This document shows positions 1 to 9,236 of a stretch of DNA of 64,000 bases, one piece after another (within the stretch, counting starts at the first letter, position 1; the number at the start of each line of letters is the position of its first letter). The translations under genes and the position numbers were made by a program. A model generated the notes under the pieces. It saw nothing but the letters and a program-made list of their open reading frames with translations, was not told the origin of the DNA and made no database searches. Source of the stretch: Pseudomonas sp. FP2335 (GTDB lineage: Bacteria > Pseudomonadota > Gammaproteobacteria > Pseudomonadales > Pseudomonadaceae). The DNA lies in assembly GCF_030687535.1 (NCBI RefSeq), contig NZ_CP117437.1, positions 3,989,501-4,053,500 on the forward strand, given 5' to 3'.

Positions 1-130
1 GGGACAAACGCCGGGCACGCTCCAGGTCGACGGTTTTCAAACCGGCGTGCTGCATCAACCAGGCGCACACCTGTTCGGTGGTCGGGATGGGCATCTGGCA
101 GGCATCGATGGGCGTTGCGGGACTTGGCAT
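1..130 (-). CDS. Partial protein, N-terminus only (possible GspE-type ATPase)
   Basis: An open frame starts at an ATG at 130 and runs off the left edge, giving about 43 residues. The visible text (TTEQVCAWLMQHAGL, then KTVDLERARRLS) looks like the helical N-terminal domain found before type II secretion ATPases of the GspE family. There is no catalytic domain in the window to confirm that. The downstream neighbour is a small secreted protein on the same strand. The product assignment is a guess from a short stretch; the frame itself is likely real. Confidence 0.35.
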   Translation of the reverse strand, partial: MPSPATPIDACQMPIPTTEQVCAWLMQHAGLKTVDLERARRLS

Positions 131-162
131 GAGCAGCTATCTGAGGGACTAGGTAAAAACCC

Positions 163-188
163 TTGTGGGAGCGGGCCCGCTCCCACAA
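163..188. repeat. Perfect 26-bp palindrome, REP-type singlet
   Basis: The two 13-base arms read TTGTGGGAGCGGG and its exact complement with no spacer. The core GTGGGAGCGGGC is shared with the inverted REP doublets elsewhere in the window, so this is a compact or collapsed member of that family. It lies between two minus-strand genes and could act as a transcript end. Confidence 0.7.
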
Positions 189-206
189 AGAGAGGGGCGC
201 AAGCCG

Positions 207-431
207 TTAGTTAGAGGCCTTCGGCGCGACCTGCTGGCCATTCAGCGGGCGACCGCCGCGAGTGGTTTCGGCCTTCTGCTTTTTGACCGCCTTGGCGTCG
301 TGGGCCTGGGTGATCACCGTGGAATCGGTGGCGCCGGACTTGGCATCGGCATCGGTGGATTCAGCCGCCATGGCCGCGCCACTCAGTGCAACACCCAGGA
401 CTACACCGGCACTCAACAGGGATACTTTCAT
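207..431 (-). CDS. Small secreted protein, function unknown
   Basis: This 74-residue protein has a clear signal peptide (MKVSLLSAGVVLGVALSG, cleavage near AMA-AES). The mature part is short, polar and probably disordered, rich in Ala, Lys, Asp and Thr, and has no cysteines. The ATG at 431 was chosen because GGAG stands six bases upstream; a frame that begins slightly earlier would place charged residues before the signal sequence. No domain is recognised. It stands alone, with a REP palindrome after it and an AT-rich region before it. Confidence 0.6.
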   Translation of the reverse strand: MKVSLLSAGVVLGVALSGAAMAAESTDADAKSGATDSTVITQAHDAKAVKKQKAETTRGGRPLNGQQVAPKASN

Positions 432-943
432 CGATTTTCTCCAGATCAAAAAACAGCGATTTGCTCGAATGGCGTCTTGAATCGGCTCAAGACCCTACAC
501 CAAAGCGTTGTATATGACAGCACGTATAAAACATGGCCTTTTAGAACTACCGCGCAAAGCCACTAGTTCGCCATTGCCGCATCTATTTTCTTAAACCAAT
601 CGACTGGTAGGTTTAGCCTTAGTTCAAAATCGTAATGAAATATTTCTTATTTCACGCAAAAAATAGCTTTTGTTTGACAGATAACCGCAAGAATTGCCTT
701 AATTATGGCGTTTCCGCGATTCAAAATGCCACCCCGCAATATCACCAAGATATCACCCACAACAATAATTAATACAATTATTAAACTTATAAAACTGCGA
801 AATCCGCCAAGTAATTGCAATTAGCCATCGGTTAAACATTGCGATCAAGGCGAACTATTGCCCGTAAAAAAGTGACGAGCGTGCTGTATGCGACGCACGT
901 CTCCACGCCCTATTTTCAACACACCGCTGTTCGGAGAAACCCC
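432..943. other. AT-rich intergenic region upstream of the glycosidase
   Basis: These 512 bases are much richer in A and T than their surroundings and contain no convincing gene. A perfect -35 hexamer TTGACA lies at 674-679 with TAATTA-like sequence about 20 bases downstream, which is longer than the ideal spacing. The region presumably holds the divergent promoters of the small secreted protein and the family-3 glycosidase. No clear operator palindrome was seen. Confidence 0.4.
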
Positions 944-3700
944 ATGAATAAACGCAAGATGATCGGTGCGCAGTCGGCGTTCGCCCTGCTGGCGCTGGCC
1001 GTGTCCCACGCGCACGCGGCGACCAGCCCGGCGCTGAATGAAGGCATGGTCAGCCGTGCCGAAAAGGCGGCAGACAAGACCCTGGCGAAGATGACCACGG
1101 AAGAAAAACTCGCCTACATCGGCGGCATCGGTGGCTGGGATGTGAAGCCGCTGAGCCAGTACGGCGTGCCGCAGATTCACGGTGCCGATGGCGGCGTCGG
1201 CGTGCGTTACACCAGCGAAGGCAATGCCCAAGGCGTGGTGTACCCGTCCGGGCCGAACCTGGCGGCCAGCTGGAACCCGCGTCGCGCCATCGACCTGGGC
1301 CGCGCCCTGGGCTACGACACGGCCAGCGGCGGTTACCAGTTCGTCACCGGGCCCGGCGTGAACCTGTACCGCATGCCCTACAGCGGGCGGGCGTTCGAGT
1401 ACCTGTCCGGTGAAGATCCGTTCCTTGGTGCCAGCCTCGGTCCGGCGTTGATCAACGGCATTCAATCGCGCGGGGTGTGGGCCAACGCCAAGCACTACGC
1501 GGCCAACGACCAGGAAAGCAACCGCTTCCACCTCGATGAAATCATCAGCGAGCGCGTGTTGCGCGAGATGACCTTGCCACCGTTCGAGTCCGCCTCGAAG
1601 AACAGCAAGGTGGCGATGATGATGTGCGCGTTCCAGAAGGTGAAGGGCGAGTTCGCCTGCGAGAACTCACACCTGATCCACGACATCCTCAAGACCGAAT
1701 GGGGCTACCCGGGCTTTGTGCAGAGTGACTACAACGCCGTGGTCAACGGCCTGCCCGCCGCCCAGGCCGGCACCGACCTGGACATGATGGGCTACCAGAT
1801 GAACAGCACGGTGCTCAAGCCGTTCCTGGACAGCGGCGAGCTGAGCGGCGCGACCCTGGATGACAAGGTGCGGCGCATCCTCAAGCAGGTCTACCTGTAC
1901 AAGTTCGACAGCAAGGCACCGCTGACCAACCACAACATGAACAGCGCCACCAGCAACCGCGTGGCCCTGAATGCCGCACGCGAAGGCATCGTGCTGCTGA
2001 AAAACCAGGCCAATCTGCTGCCACTGGATGCCAAGAAAGCCAAGCGCATCGCCGTGGTCGGCAACCTCGCCAAGTATGCGCCGCCGACCGGTTTCGGCAG
2101 TGCCAACGTGATGGCGGCCAACTACATCAGCGAGCTGAGCGGCTTGCAGCAATTGGCTCCGGGCGCCAAGGTCGAGTTTATCGACGGCCTGTCCCTGGAC
2201 CCGAGCGCCTCGGTCTGGACCCACACCGACAGCGCCGGCAACCGCGTCAAGGGCTTGCAGACCGAGTTCTTCAGCAACACCAACTGGTCCGGCGACGCGG
2301 CTGCCAGCCGCACCGACACCCACGTCGATCTGGACTGGTCCACCGACAGCCTGCCGGTCAACGGCGACACCGCCGCCACCTCGATCCGCTACAGCGGCCA
2401 GGTCACGCCAACGGTCAGTGGCGAACAGGTGTTCAAGATCCGCGCCGACGGGGCCGTGCGCCTGTATGTGGACGGCAAGAAGATCCTCGACAACGGTGAC
2501 GGCAAACCCCTGCCGAACAACAGCATCCCGCCGACCATTCCGGTGTTCGCCAAGGTCAACCTGCAAGCGGGCAAAGCGGTGGACATCAAGCTCGAATACT
2601 CGCGCCGCAACGGCTACCTCTCGACCATGGGCGGCCTGGTGGGCGTGCAGATGAGTTGGGCCTCGCTGGTGGCACCAAAGGATCTGGCGCAGTACGACGC
2701 GGTCCTGGTGGCGGCCGGCAACAGCAATGAATACGAGGGTGAAGGTTTCGACCACAGCTTCGATTTGCCGGAGTTCCAGAGCCAGTTGATCCAGAGCATC
2801 GCCAAGGTCAACCCGCACACCGTGGTGACCCTGCACGGCGGCACTGGCTTGAAGATGAGCGACTGGATCGACCAGGTGCCGGCGGCGCTGCATGCGTTCT
2901 ACCCTGGGCAGAACGGCGGCCAGGCGTTGGCGGAGATCCTGCTGGGCAAGGTCAACCCGTCGGCCAAGCTGCCGATCAGCATCGAGCGCAACATCGAAGA
3001 CAACCCGATCTACGCGACCTTCCCGAGATTCGACAACCAGGAAACCCTGGCCGAGATGAGCTACAAGGACGACCTGTTCCTCGGCTACCGCGGTTATGAG
3101 AAGAAAGGCATCAAGCCGCTGTACCCATTCGGCTATGGCTTGTCGTACACCACCTTCGGCTACAGCAACATCAGCGTGACCCCTGGCGTCGCGGTGGCGG
3201 GTGCGCCGATCAAGGTGTCGTTCGACCTGTCCAACACCGGCAAGGTCGCGGGGGCGGAAGTCGCCGAGCTGTATGTGGGCCAGAACCATCCGAAAGTCGA
3301 GCGCGCGCTCAAGGAGCTCAAGGGCTACAAGAAGGTGTTCTTGAAGCCGGGCGAGAGCAAGCGCGTGACCATCGAACTCAACGACCGCTCGCTGGCCTAC
3401 TACGACGTCAAGAGCAAGCAATGGGTAGTGGATGCCGACAGCTTCAATCTGTCGGTGGGCGCGTCCTCCCAGGACATCCGCCTGAACGCCAAGCTGGTCA
3501 ACCCGTTCCGCCAGGAACTGTCGACCACCACCAGTAACCCGCTGCCGCGCTCGGCGCTGAACTCGACACTGCGTGAATTGCCCCAGGTGAAGACCGGCGG
3601 GGTGCTGCATCAGAATGAAAATGATGACAGCGACACCAGTGCAGGCGACGGCTATGACATGAGCGACGACAGCGCACAAGGCAGCGCTGCCGCTAACTGA
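944..3700 (+). CDS. Exported family 3 glycoside hydrolase with PA14 insert (beta-glucosidase type)
   Basis: A 918-residue exported enzyme predicted to release terminal beta-linked sugars. Residues 1-26 form a signal peptide ending AHA-ATS. The GH3 barrel follows, with the nucleophile aspartate in VQSDYNA (about D262). A PA14 lectin-like domain is inserted at about 435-570 (GLQTEFFSNTNW to the GGLVGVQ region). The second GH3 domain carries EYEGEGFDHSF near 596, the usual place of the acid/base glutamate. A fibronectin-III-like domain lies near 745-830. The last 60 residues are acidic and low complexity. The ATG at 944 follows GGAGA and gives the signal peptide; the frame is open further upstream without one. 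PA14-containing GH3 enzymes act on plant glucans or glycosides, but the substrate cannot be read here. Confidence 0.9.
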   Translation: MNKRKMIGAQSAFALLALAVSHAHAATSPALNEGMVSRAEKAADKTLAKMTTEEKLAYIGGIGGWDVKPLSQYGVPQIHGADGGVGVRYTSEGNAQGVVYPSGPNLAASWNPRRAIDLGRALGYDTASGGYQFVTGPGVNLYRMPYSGRAFEYLSGEDPFLGASLGPALINGIQSRGVWANAKHYAANDQESNRFHLDEIISERVLREMTLPPFESASKNSKVAMMMCAFQKVKGEFACENSHLIHDILKTEWGYPGFVQSDYNAVVNGLPAAQAGTDLDMMGYQMNSTVLKPFLDSGELSGATLDDKVRRILKQVYLYKFDSKAPLTNHNMNSATSNRVALNAAREGIVLLKNQANLLPLDAKKAKRIAVVGNLAKYAPPTGFGSANVMAANYISELSGLQQLAPGAKVEFIDGLSLDPSASVWTHTDSAGNRVKGLQTEFFSNTNWSGDAAASRTDTHVDLDWSTDSLPVNGDTAATSIRYSGQVTPTVSGEQVFKIRADGAVRLYVDGKKILDNGDGKPLPNNSIPPTIPVFAKVNLQAGKAVDIKLEYSRRNGYLSTMGGLVGVQMSWASLVAPKDLAQYDAVLVAAGNSNEYEGEGFDHSFDLPEFQSQLIQSIAKVNPHTVVTLHGGTGLKMSDWIDQVPAALHAFYPGQNGGQALAEILLGKVNPSAKLPISIERNIEDNPIYATFPRFDNQETLAEMSYKDDLFLGYRGYEKKGIKPLYPFGYGLSYTTFGYSNISVTPGVAVAGAPIKVSFDLSNTGKVAGAEVAELYVGQNHPKVERALKELKGYKKVFLKPGESKRVTIELNDRSLAYYDVKSKQWVVDADSFNLSVGASSQDIRLNAKLVNPFRQELSTTTSNPLPRSALNSTLRELPQVKTGGVLHQNENDDSDTSAGDGYDMSDDSAQGSAAAN

Positions 3701-3722
3701 TCCCTAAGCACGGTTGCTTTTT

Positions 3723-3812
3723 TGTGGGAGCGGGCTTGCTCGCGAATACGGAGTGTCCTTCACCGCATAAGGGGACTGACACACCGCTTTCGCGAGCAAG
3801 CCCGCTCCCACA
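3723..3812. repeat. Inverted REP doublet (REPIN)
   Basis: Two 24-base arms, TGTGGGAGCGGGCTTGCTCG followed by CGAA, and their exact inverse face each other across a 42-base spacer. This is the arrangement typical of Pseudomonas REPINs, which are mobilised by RAYT transposases elsewhere in the genome. It sits between two convergent genes. Confidence 0.85.
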
Positions 3813-3838
3813 TTTTGATCTCCATACATCAGCTGATA

Positions 3839-4453
3839 TCAGGGTCTGATCGCTGCCTCGACACCGGCGATGTAGCTGTCAAAGCGCGCCACCAGGTCCA
3901 CCTGCTCGGGAAACCGCAGCCACTGGATCTGCAAGCCATCCATCATGGCCAGGATCTCTTCCACCAGCCCGGCCAGATCCACGTCCCCGCGCACCTCCCC
4001 CATCGCCACCAGCTCGGCGAACTGCCCCTGCATGCGTTGGTGAATCGCCGTGTAGCGCGCCTGGAACCAGCCCCACGCCGGGTGTGAATCCAACAGGCTC
4101 TCGGCATTCAAGATGGTAAACGCGCGCACCACCCCCGGTGCCGTGGCATTCGAACGGTTGATCGCCCGCAAGCTGCCGAGCAAGCCGGACAACGATTTCT
4201 CCGCACGCACTTGATCGGCAATCCGCTGATTGACCTCGTCGCGCCGTTGCAGCACGCCCATCAACAACGAGATCTTGCTGGGAAAGTGATGCAGCAAGCC
4301 GGCCACGGAGATACCGACGATCGCCGCCACCTGGGCCATCGAGGCACCGCTGTAGCCTTCCAGGGAAAACACCTGCAAGGCCGCGTCCAGCAGTTCTTCG
4401 CGACGTTTTTCGCCCTTGGGCGCGCGACGGGTCTTGGGCGTGGGTTCGGTCAT
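3839..4453 (-). CDS. TetR/AcrR family transcriptional regulator
   Basis: A 204-residue regulator. The N-terminal helix-turn-helix is at about residues 15-65 (RREELLDAALQVFSLEGYSGASM, with the recognition helix around GISVAGLLHHFPSK). A variable ligand-binding helical domain follows (FTILNAESLLDSHPAWGWFQ). Its ATG overlaps the stop of the upstream LacI gene by four bases (ATGA), so the two regulators are translationally coupled. Nearby candidate targets are the GH3 glycosidase and the TonB-receptor operon. The ligand is unknown. Confidence 0.85.
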   Translation of the reverse strand: MTEPTPKTRRAPKGEKRREELLDAALQVFSLEGYSGASMAQVAAIVGISVAGLLHHFPSKISLLMGVLQRRDEVNQRIADQVRAEKSLSGLLGSLRAINRSNATAPGVVRAFTILNAESLLDSHPAWGWFQARYTAIHQRMQGQFAELVAMGEVRGDVDLAGLVEEILAMMDGLQIQWLRFPEQVDLVARFDSYIAGVEAAIRP

Positions 4454-5502
4454 GGCAGCGTCCTTGAGCTTTCCCGTTCGATCAGGCGGCAGTCCAACAG
4501 GTTCAACCGTTGTACCTCATCCTCCAGCGGCAGCACACCCAGGCTTTCCAGCACGCGGGTGGCGGCGAGTACACCGATCTCCAGCGCGGGTGGCTTGATG
4601 GTGCTGAGGCTCGGCAGCAGCATTTCGGCGAAAGGGTAGTCGCCAAACCCCAGCACGGCGCAGTCCTCGGGGATTCTCAGCCCGGCGCGTTGCCCCGCCA
4701 GCAAGCCTCCGGCGGCGAGGTTGTCATTGGCGAAGAAAATCCCATCGGGCGGCGTGGCGTGGCTCATCAGCACTTGCATCGCCTGCTTGCCGGCTTCGAA
4801 CGGTGCAAGGCCGGCGTCGGGGGCGAAGGTCCAGGGCTGCACGCCCAGTTCGCTCAGCGTCGCGGCAAACCCCTCGCCCCGTTCCATCGCGCTGAAATCC
4901 CCCGCCACACTGTTGTGCACGAAGGCGATGCGCCGGTAGCCCTGGGCATGCAGGTAGCGCGCGGCCGTGACGCCCACCGCGTAGTGGGAAAAGCCGATCT
5001 GCAACGGCTCACGCTCGGGCACGTAGTCCCAGGTTTCCACCACCGGGATGTCGGCGTCGGCGATCATCTTTTCGGTGGCCGCGCTGTGGAAGCGGCTGGT
5101 CAACACCAGCGCTGCCGGCGACCAGCCGAGAAACGCGCGCACCGCGCTTTCTTCCTGTTCGGCGCTGAAGTAACTCGACGCCAGCAACAGCTGATACCCG
5201 TGGCGACTGAGGGTGTCGCTGAAGCCCTGGATCGTATTGGCAAAAATCGGCCCGGAGATGTTCGGGATCACCATCGCCACGATCCGCCCCCGCGCCGACG
5301 CCAGCCCGCCAGCGACCAGGTTGGGCACGTAGCCCAACTCGGCCACCACCGCGGCAATGCGCTCGCGGCGCTCTGGCGAAACCTGCTCCGGCTGGTTGAA
5401 GTAACGCGACACGGTAATCGCCGACACCCCGGCCTGGCGCGCCACGGTGTTGAGGGTGACGCGTCCGGCGCCACGGCGTTTGCGCGGTTTGTCTTCGCTC
5501 AC
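4450..5502 (-). CDS. LacI family transcriptional regulator (GntR/gluconate-type)
   Basis: A 350-residue regulator starting at a GTG with AGGA eight bases upstream. The LacI headpiece is at residues 14-65 (VTLNTVARQAGVSAITVSRYF, then the hinge region LGYVPNLVAGGLASARG). A periplasmic-binding-protein-like sugar domain follows. It is divergent from the TonB-receptor operon, and a perfect LacI-type operator lies in the shared region at 5589-5602, so it very probably represses that operon. It overlaps the downstream TetR gene. The effector cannot be read; subfamily resemblance is to gluconate-type repressors. Confidence 0.88.
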   Translation of the reverse strand: MSEDKPRKRRGAGRVTLNTVARQAGVSAITVSRYFNQPEQVSPERRERIAAVVAELGYVPNLVAGGLASARGRIVAMVIPNISGPIFANTIQGFSDTLSRHGYQLLLASSYFSAEQEESAVRAFLGWSPAALVLTSRFHSAATEKMIADADIPVVETWDYVPEREPLQIGFSHYAVGVTAARYLHAQGYRRIAFVHNSVAGDFSAMERGEGFAATLSELGVQPWTFAPDAGLAPFEAGKQAMQVLMSHATPPDGIFFANDNLAAGGLLAGQRAGLRIPEDCAVLGFGDYPFAEMLLPSLSTIKPPALEIGVLAATRVLESLGVLPLEDEVQRLNLLDCRLIERESSRTLP

Positions 5503-5588
5503 GGGGAAATCCTGCTAGAAACCAAAAGGCATATGGGACTAATTTTTCAGTATTTGACGTTCTAAACCAGCCCCACCAATAATGCCGA

Positions 5589-5602
5589 TGTTAGCGCTAA
5601 CA
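5589..5602. promoter_or_regulatory. LacI-family operator
   Basis: A perfect 14-base palindrome TGTTAGCGCTAACA with the central CG that LacI-family proteins recognise. It lies 87 bases upstream of the LacI gene start and about 110 bases before the TonB-receptor start, where it could control both. Confidence 0.8.
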
Positions 5603-5710
5603 AAGCGCGTTGTCTGCTACTCGCTCGAGCGAATGCCAAAGACGAATTCACAGGCGCTGCAGGTTGCGCAACAGCAGCGGTTCAGGGCATTTTTTTCGAG
5701 CGGGCACAGC

Positions 5711-7903
5711 ATGTATCACTTCCCACGGCATACCCATCTACTGTTTCTCGCTGGTCTTACGGCACTCCCGGTGCCCGGCGCCTTTGCGGCCGATGAGCAG
5801 GAACCGACGCTCAAATCCGTGACCGTCACCGCCACCCGCCGCGAAGAATCGCTGCAAAAAGTCCCGGTGGCGGTCTCGGTGCTGGACGGCGAGCAACTGG
5901 AGCGCGACAACCGCAACGGCGTGGCGAGCATCGCGCAACAGGTGCCGTCGCTGAACTTCCGCACCGGCGCGTCGAACAAGGACACTTCGCTGTTCGTGCG
6001 CGGCGTGGGCACCATCTCCACCTCCCCCGGCGTCGAGCCGACGGTGGCCACGGTGATCGACGGCGTGGTCTACGCCCGTCCCGGCCAGGCCACCCTCGAC
6101 CTGCTCGACCTGGAACGCATCGAAGTACTGCGCGGGCCCCAAGGCACGCTGTTCGGCAAGAATGCCTCGGCCGGGGTACTCAACATCACCAGCAAGGCGC
6201 CGACCGCCGAGACCCACGGCTATATCGACCAGTCCTACTACAGCGGCAACGAAAGCCGCAGCCGTTTCGGCATCGGCGGCAGCCTTGTCCCGGATGTGCT
6301 CAAGGGCTCGGTCAGCACCTTGTTCGGCAGCTATGACGGCAACGTCGACAACCAGCACAACGGCCAGGAGGTCAACGGCTACAACCACAAGGGCATTCGC
6401 GGCAAGTTGGAGTTCACCCCCAACGACGCCGTGAAACTGACCCTGATCGCCGACTACATGCAGTCCCACGACGATGCACCGAACGGCGTGGTCAGCAAGT
6501 CCCTGACCCCGGCGTTCGCCAACGCCCTGGGCCTGGTGCGCGCCTCCAGCGACAACCGCGACATCAACACCGACACCCGCAGCCATGTCGAAGACACCAA
6601 CAAAGGCCTGTCGGCCCAACTGGACTGGAACCTCGGCGACTACACCCTGACCTCGATCACCGCCTGGCGCGGCTGGGACAACACCCAGTACCAGGATGGC
6701 GACCGTCTCGGCACGGTGACCGCCGCGTTCCCCGGCACCGCCGACAAGGGCCAACTGGAGTTCAACCAGTACTCCCAGGAGCTGCGCCTGGCCTCGCCCA
6801 AAGGTGAATTGCTGGAGTACGTCGGCGGCCTGTTCTACATGCACGGCAAGGATGAAGAAACCTACCAGCGCACGTTGACCACCACCACGCGCACCGACCG
6901 TGGCATTGCCGACTACAGCACCACCAACGACAGCTACGCGGTGTTCGGCGAGACCACGCTGAACTTCACCTCACGCTTTCGCGGCATCGCCGGCCTGCGC
7001 TACACCCACGACGAGCTGAAATACGATCACCGCCGCGTCTCCACCTCGGCCACCACGGTCAGCGGCATTCAACCGGCCACCTCCAGCTCCGGCTCGGTGG
7101 ATGAAGACGGTTGGTCAGGGCGCCTGGGCGTGCAGTACGACATCAGCGATACCGTCACCAGCTACCTGACCTACTCGCGCGGCTACAAAGGCCCGGCCTA
7201 CAACGTGTTCTTCAACATGCAACCGCGTGACACCGACGCGCTCAAGCCCGAGACCTCCAACACCTGGGAAGCCGGGATCAAGGCCAGCGCCTGGAGCAAC
7301 CGCCTGACCACCAACCTCGCGGTGTTCCACAGCGACTACGACAACTACCAGGCGAACTTCTTCGACACCGTCGCCGGCCAAGTGGTGACCCGTTTGATCA
7401 ACGCCGGCAGCGTCAGCACCGAAGGCGTCGAGCTGGATTACGCCTTGCAGGCCACCCAGCAACTCAAGCTCTCCGGCGCCCTGGCCTATACCCGCGCGCG
7501 CATCGACGAGTTCGCCTGCCCGGCGGGTGCAGCGGCAACCTGCAACGTGAATGGCAAGCCACTGCCGTACAGCCCGGACTGGAAAAGCTACGTGCGCGCC
7601 GACTACAGCATCCCGCTGGATAACGGCCTCGACATCGAGCTGGGCACCGACTACAGCTGGCAGAGCGAAGTGCAGTACGACATCAGCCAGAACGTCGACA
7701 CCAAACAAGGCGCCTACGGCATCTGGAACGCCAGCGTCGCCCTGGCCGACTACAGCAACGGCTGGCGCGTCGCCCTGCTGGCCAAGAACCTCGCCGACAA
7801 GTCCTACTCGCCGATGCTCGCCAGCGGCGGCAACTACATCTACCGCGCCGTGCCCCGTGACGATGAACGTTACTTCGGCGTGCAACTGCGCAAGGATTTC
7901 TAG
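5711..7903 (+). CDS. TonB-dependent outer membrane receptor
   Basis: A 730-residue outer-membrane transporter. The signal peptide is MYHFPRHTHLLFLAGLTALP ending near AFA-ADE. It is followed by a TonB-box region (LKSVTVTATRREESLQK), the plug domain (VPVAVSVLDGEQL to IEVLRGPQGTLFGKNASAGV) and a beta-barrel ending in FGVQLRKDF with a terminal Phe. The plug and barrel are of the substrate-general type used for sugars, xenobiotics or polyketide-like ligands, not the short siderophore type. The frame extends upstream, but 5711 gives the signal peptide and lies beyond the operator. It is the first gene of a three-gene operon with a flavin monooxygenase and a sulfonate-type binding protein, so an organosulfur or related ligand is plausible; that is inference. 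Confidence 0.88.
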   Translation: MYHFPRHTHLLFLAGLTALPVPGAFAADEQEPTLKSVTVTATRREESLQKVPVAVSVLDGEQLERDNRNGVASIAQQVPSLNFRTGASNKDTSLFVRGVGTISTSPGVEPTVATVIDGVVYARPGQATLDLLDLERIEVLRGPQGTLFGKNASAGVLNITSKAPTAETHGYIDQSYYSGNESRSRFGIGGSLVPDVLKGSVSTLFGSYDGNVDNQHNGQEVNGYNHKGIRGKLEFTPNDAVKLTLIADYMQSHDDAPNGVVSKSLTPAFANALGLVRASSDNRDINTDTRSHVEDTNKGLSAQLDWNLGDYTLTSITAWRGWDNTQYQDGDRLGTVTAAFPGTADKGQLEFNQYSQELRLASPKGELLEYVGGLFYMHGKDEETYQRTLTTTTRTDRGIADYSTTNDSYAVFGETTLNFTSRFRGIAGLRYTHDELKYDHRRVSTSATTVSGIQPATSSSGSVDEDGWSGRLGVQYDISDTVTSYLTYSRGYKGPAYNVFFNMQPRDTDALKPETSNTWEAGIKASAWSNRLTTNLAVFHSDYDNYQANFFDTVAGQVVTRLINAGSVSTEGVELDYALQATQQLKLSGALAYTRARIDEFACPAGAAATCNVNGKPLPYSPDWKSYVRADYSIPLDNGLDIELGTDYSWQSEVQYDISQNVDTKQGAYGIWNASVALADYSNGWRVALLAKNLADKSYSPMLASGGNYIYRAVPRDDERYFGVQLRKDF

Positions 7904-7904
7904 C

Positions 7905-9236
7905 ATGAGCCGTCAACTCAAACTCGGTGCTTTCCTCATGGCCACCGGGCACCACGTCGCCGCCTGGCGTCACCCGGATGTTCCGGCGAATGCCGGGCTG
8001 GATTTCGCCCAGTACAAACACCTGGCGCGGGTCGCCGAAGCGGCGAAGTTCGATGCGCTGTTCGTCGCCGACAGCGTGGCGGCGGCCACCGGCGCGATTG
8101 CCAGCCACATGGCGCGCTCGGATCATTTCGAACCACTGACCTTGCTCTCGGCGCTGAGCGCGGTGACCGAGCATATCGGCCTGATCGCCACGGCGACCAC
8201 CACCTACAACGAGCCGTACCATGTGGCGCGCAAATTCGCCTCACTGGATCACCTGTCCGGCGGGCGTGCGGGCTGGAACCTGGTGACCTCGGACGCCGCC
8301 GCCGAGGCGCAGAATTTCGGCCGCGACGAACACCTCGGCCACGCCGAGCGCTACAGCCGCGCCCGCGAGTTTCATCAGGTGGTGACCGGATTGTGGGACA
8401 GCTGGGAAGACGACGCCTTCGGGCGCGACAAGGCCAGCGGCAACTACTACGACCCGGCCAAACTGCATGTGCTGGAGCATGTGGGCGAACACTTCAGCGT
8501 CAAGGGCCCGCTGAACGTGGCCCGCTCGCCTCAAGGCCAGCCGGTGATCGTACAGGCCGGCTCTTCCGAGGCCGGTCGTGACCTGGCGGCGCAAACCGCC
8601 GAGGTGGTATTTACCGCACAGACCTCGCTGGAAAATGCCCAGGGGTTTTATGCCGATCTCAAGGGGCGCCTGGCGCAATACGCACGTGAGGCCGACTCGC
8701 TGAAGATCATGCCCGGCGTGTTTGTGGTGGTCGGGCAGACCGAGGCCGAGGCGCAGGCCAAGTTCGAGGCGTTCCAGGATTTGGTCGAGCCCGAAGTCGG
8801 CGTCGCGTTGCTGGGGCGCATGCTCGGTAACTTCGACCTGTCCGGCTACCCGCTGGATGGCCCGCTGCCGGAGCTGCCACTGACCGACAGCGGGCAGCGC
8901 AGCCGCCAGCAGTTGCTCAGCGACCTGGCGTTGCGCGAAAACCTCACGCTGGCCCAGTTGGGCCGACGGATCGCCGGTGGTCGCGGGCACTACAGCCTGA
9001 TCGGCACCCCCACGCAGATCGCCGATGAGCTGCAACGCTGGTTCGAACAGGGCGCGGCGGATGGCTTCAATATCCTGGTGCCGCACCTGCCCGGCGGGCT
9101 GGAGGATTTCGCCCAATGGGTGGTGCCCGAGCTGCAACGGCGTGGTCTGTTCCGCACTGAATACAGCGGCACGACCTTGCGTGAAAACCTCGGTTTGGCG
9201 CGACCCGCCAATCGTTTTGAAAAGGATGACGCATGA
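7905..9236 (+). CDS. LLM-class flavin-dependent monooxygenase (NtaA/SnaA/DszA family)
   Basis: A 443-residue enzyme of the two-component FMN-reductase-dependent monooxygenases that act on nitrilotriacetate, dibenzothiophene sulfone and similar compounds. Visible family features are the opening KLGAFLMATGHHVAAWRHP, the FDALFVADS strand, a conserved GRAGWNLVTS segment and the C-terminal region LIGTPTQIADEL. The ATG at 7905 has AAGGA about eight bases upstream and follows the receptor stop by one base. The reading frame is open far upstream, but that part lies antiparallel to nothing and is just the receptor gene in another frame. No flavin reductase partner is seen here. Confidence 0.88.
   Translation: MSRQLKLGAFLMATGHHVAAWRHPDVPANAGLDFAQYKHLARVAEAAKFDALFVADSVAAATGAIASHMARSDHFEPLTLLSALSAVTEHIGLIATATTTYNEPYHVARKFASLDHLSGGRAGWNLVTSDAAAEAQNFGRDEHLGHAERYSRAREFHQVVTGLWDSWEDDAFGRDKASGNYYDPAKLHVLEHVGEHFSVKGPLNVARSPQGQPVIVQAGSSEAGRDLAAQTAEVVFTAQTSLENAQGFYADLKGRLAQYAREADSLKIMPGVFVVVGQTEAEAQAKFEAFQDLVEPEVGVALLGRMLGNFDLSGYPLDGPLPELPLTDSGQRSRQQLLSDLALRENLTLAQLGRRIAGGRGHYSLIGTPTQIADELQRWFEQGAADGFNILVPHLPGGLEDFAQWVVPELQRRGLFRTEYSGTTLRENLGLARPANRFEKDDA

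Noticed and set aside
1667..3679. A 670-codon open frame antisense to the glycosidase gene
   Set aside because: It is a GC-rich shadow of the GH3 gene, with His/Gln/Arg/Val-rich low-complexity text and no motif.
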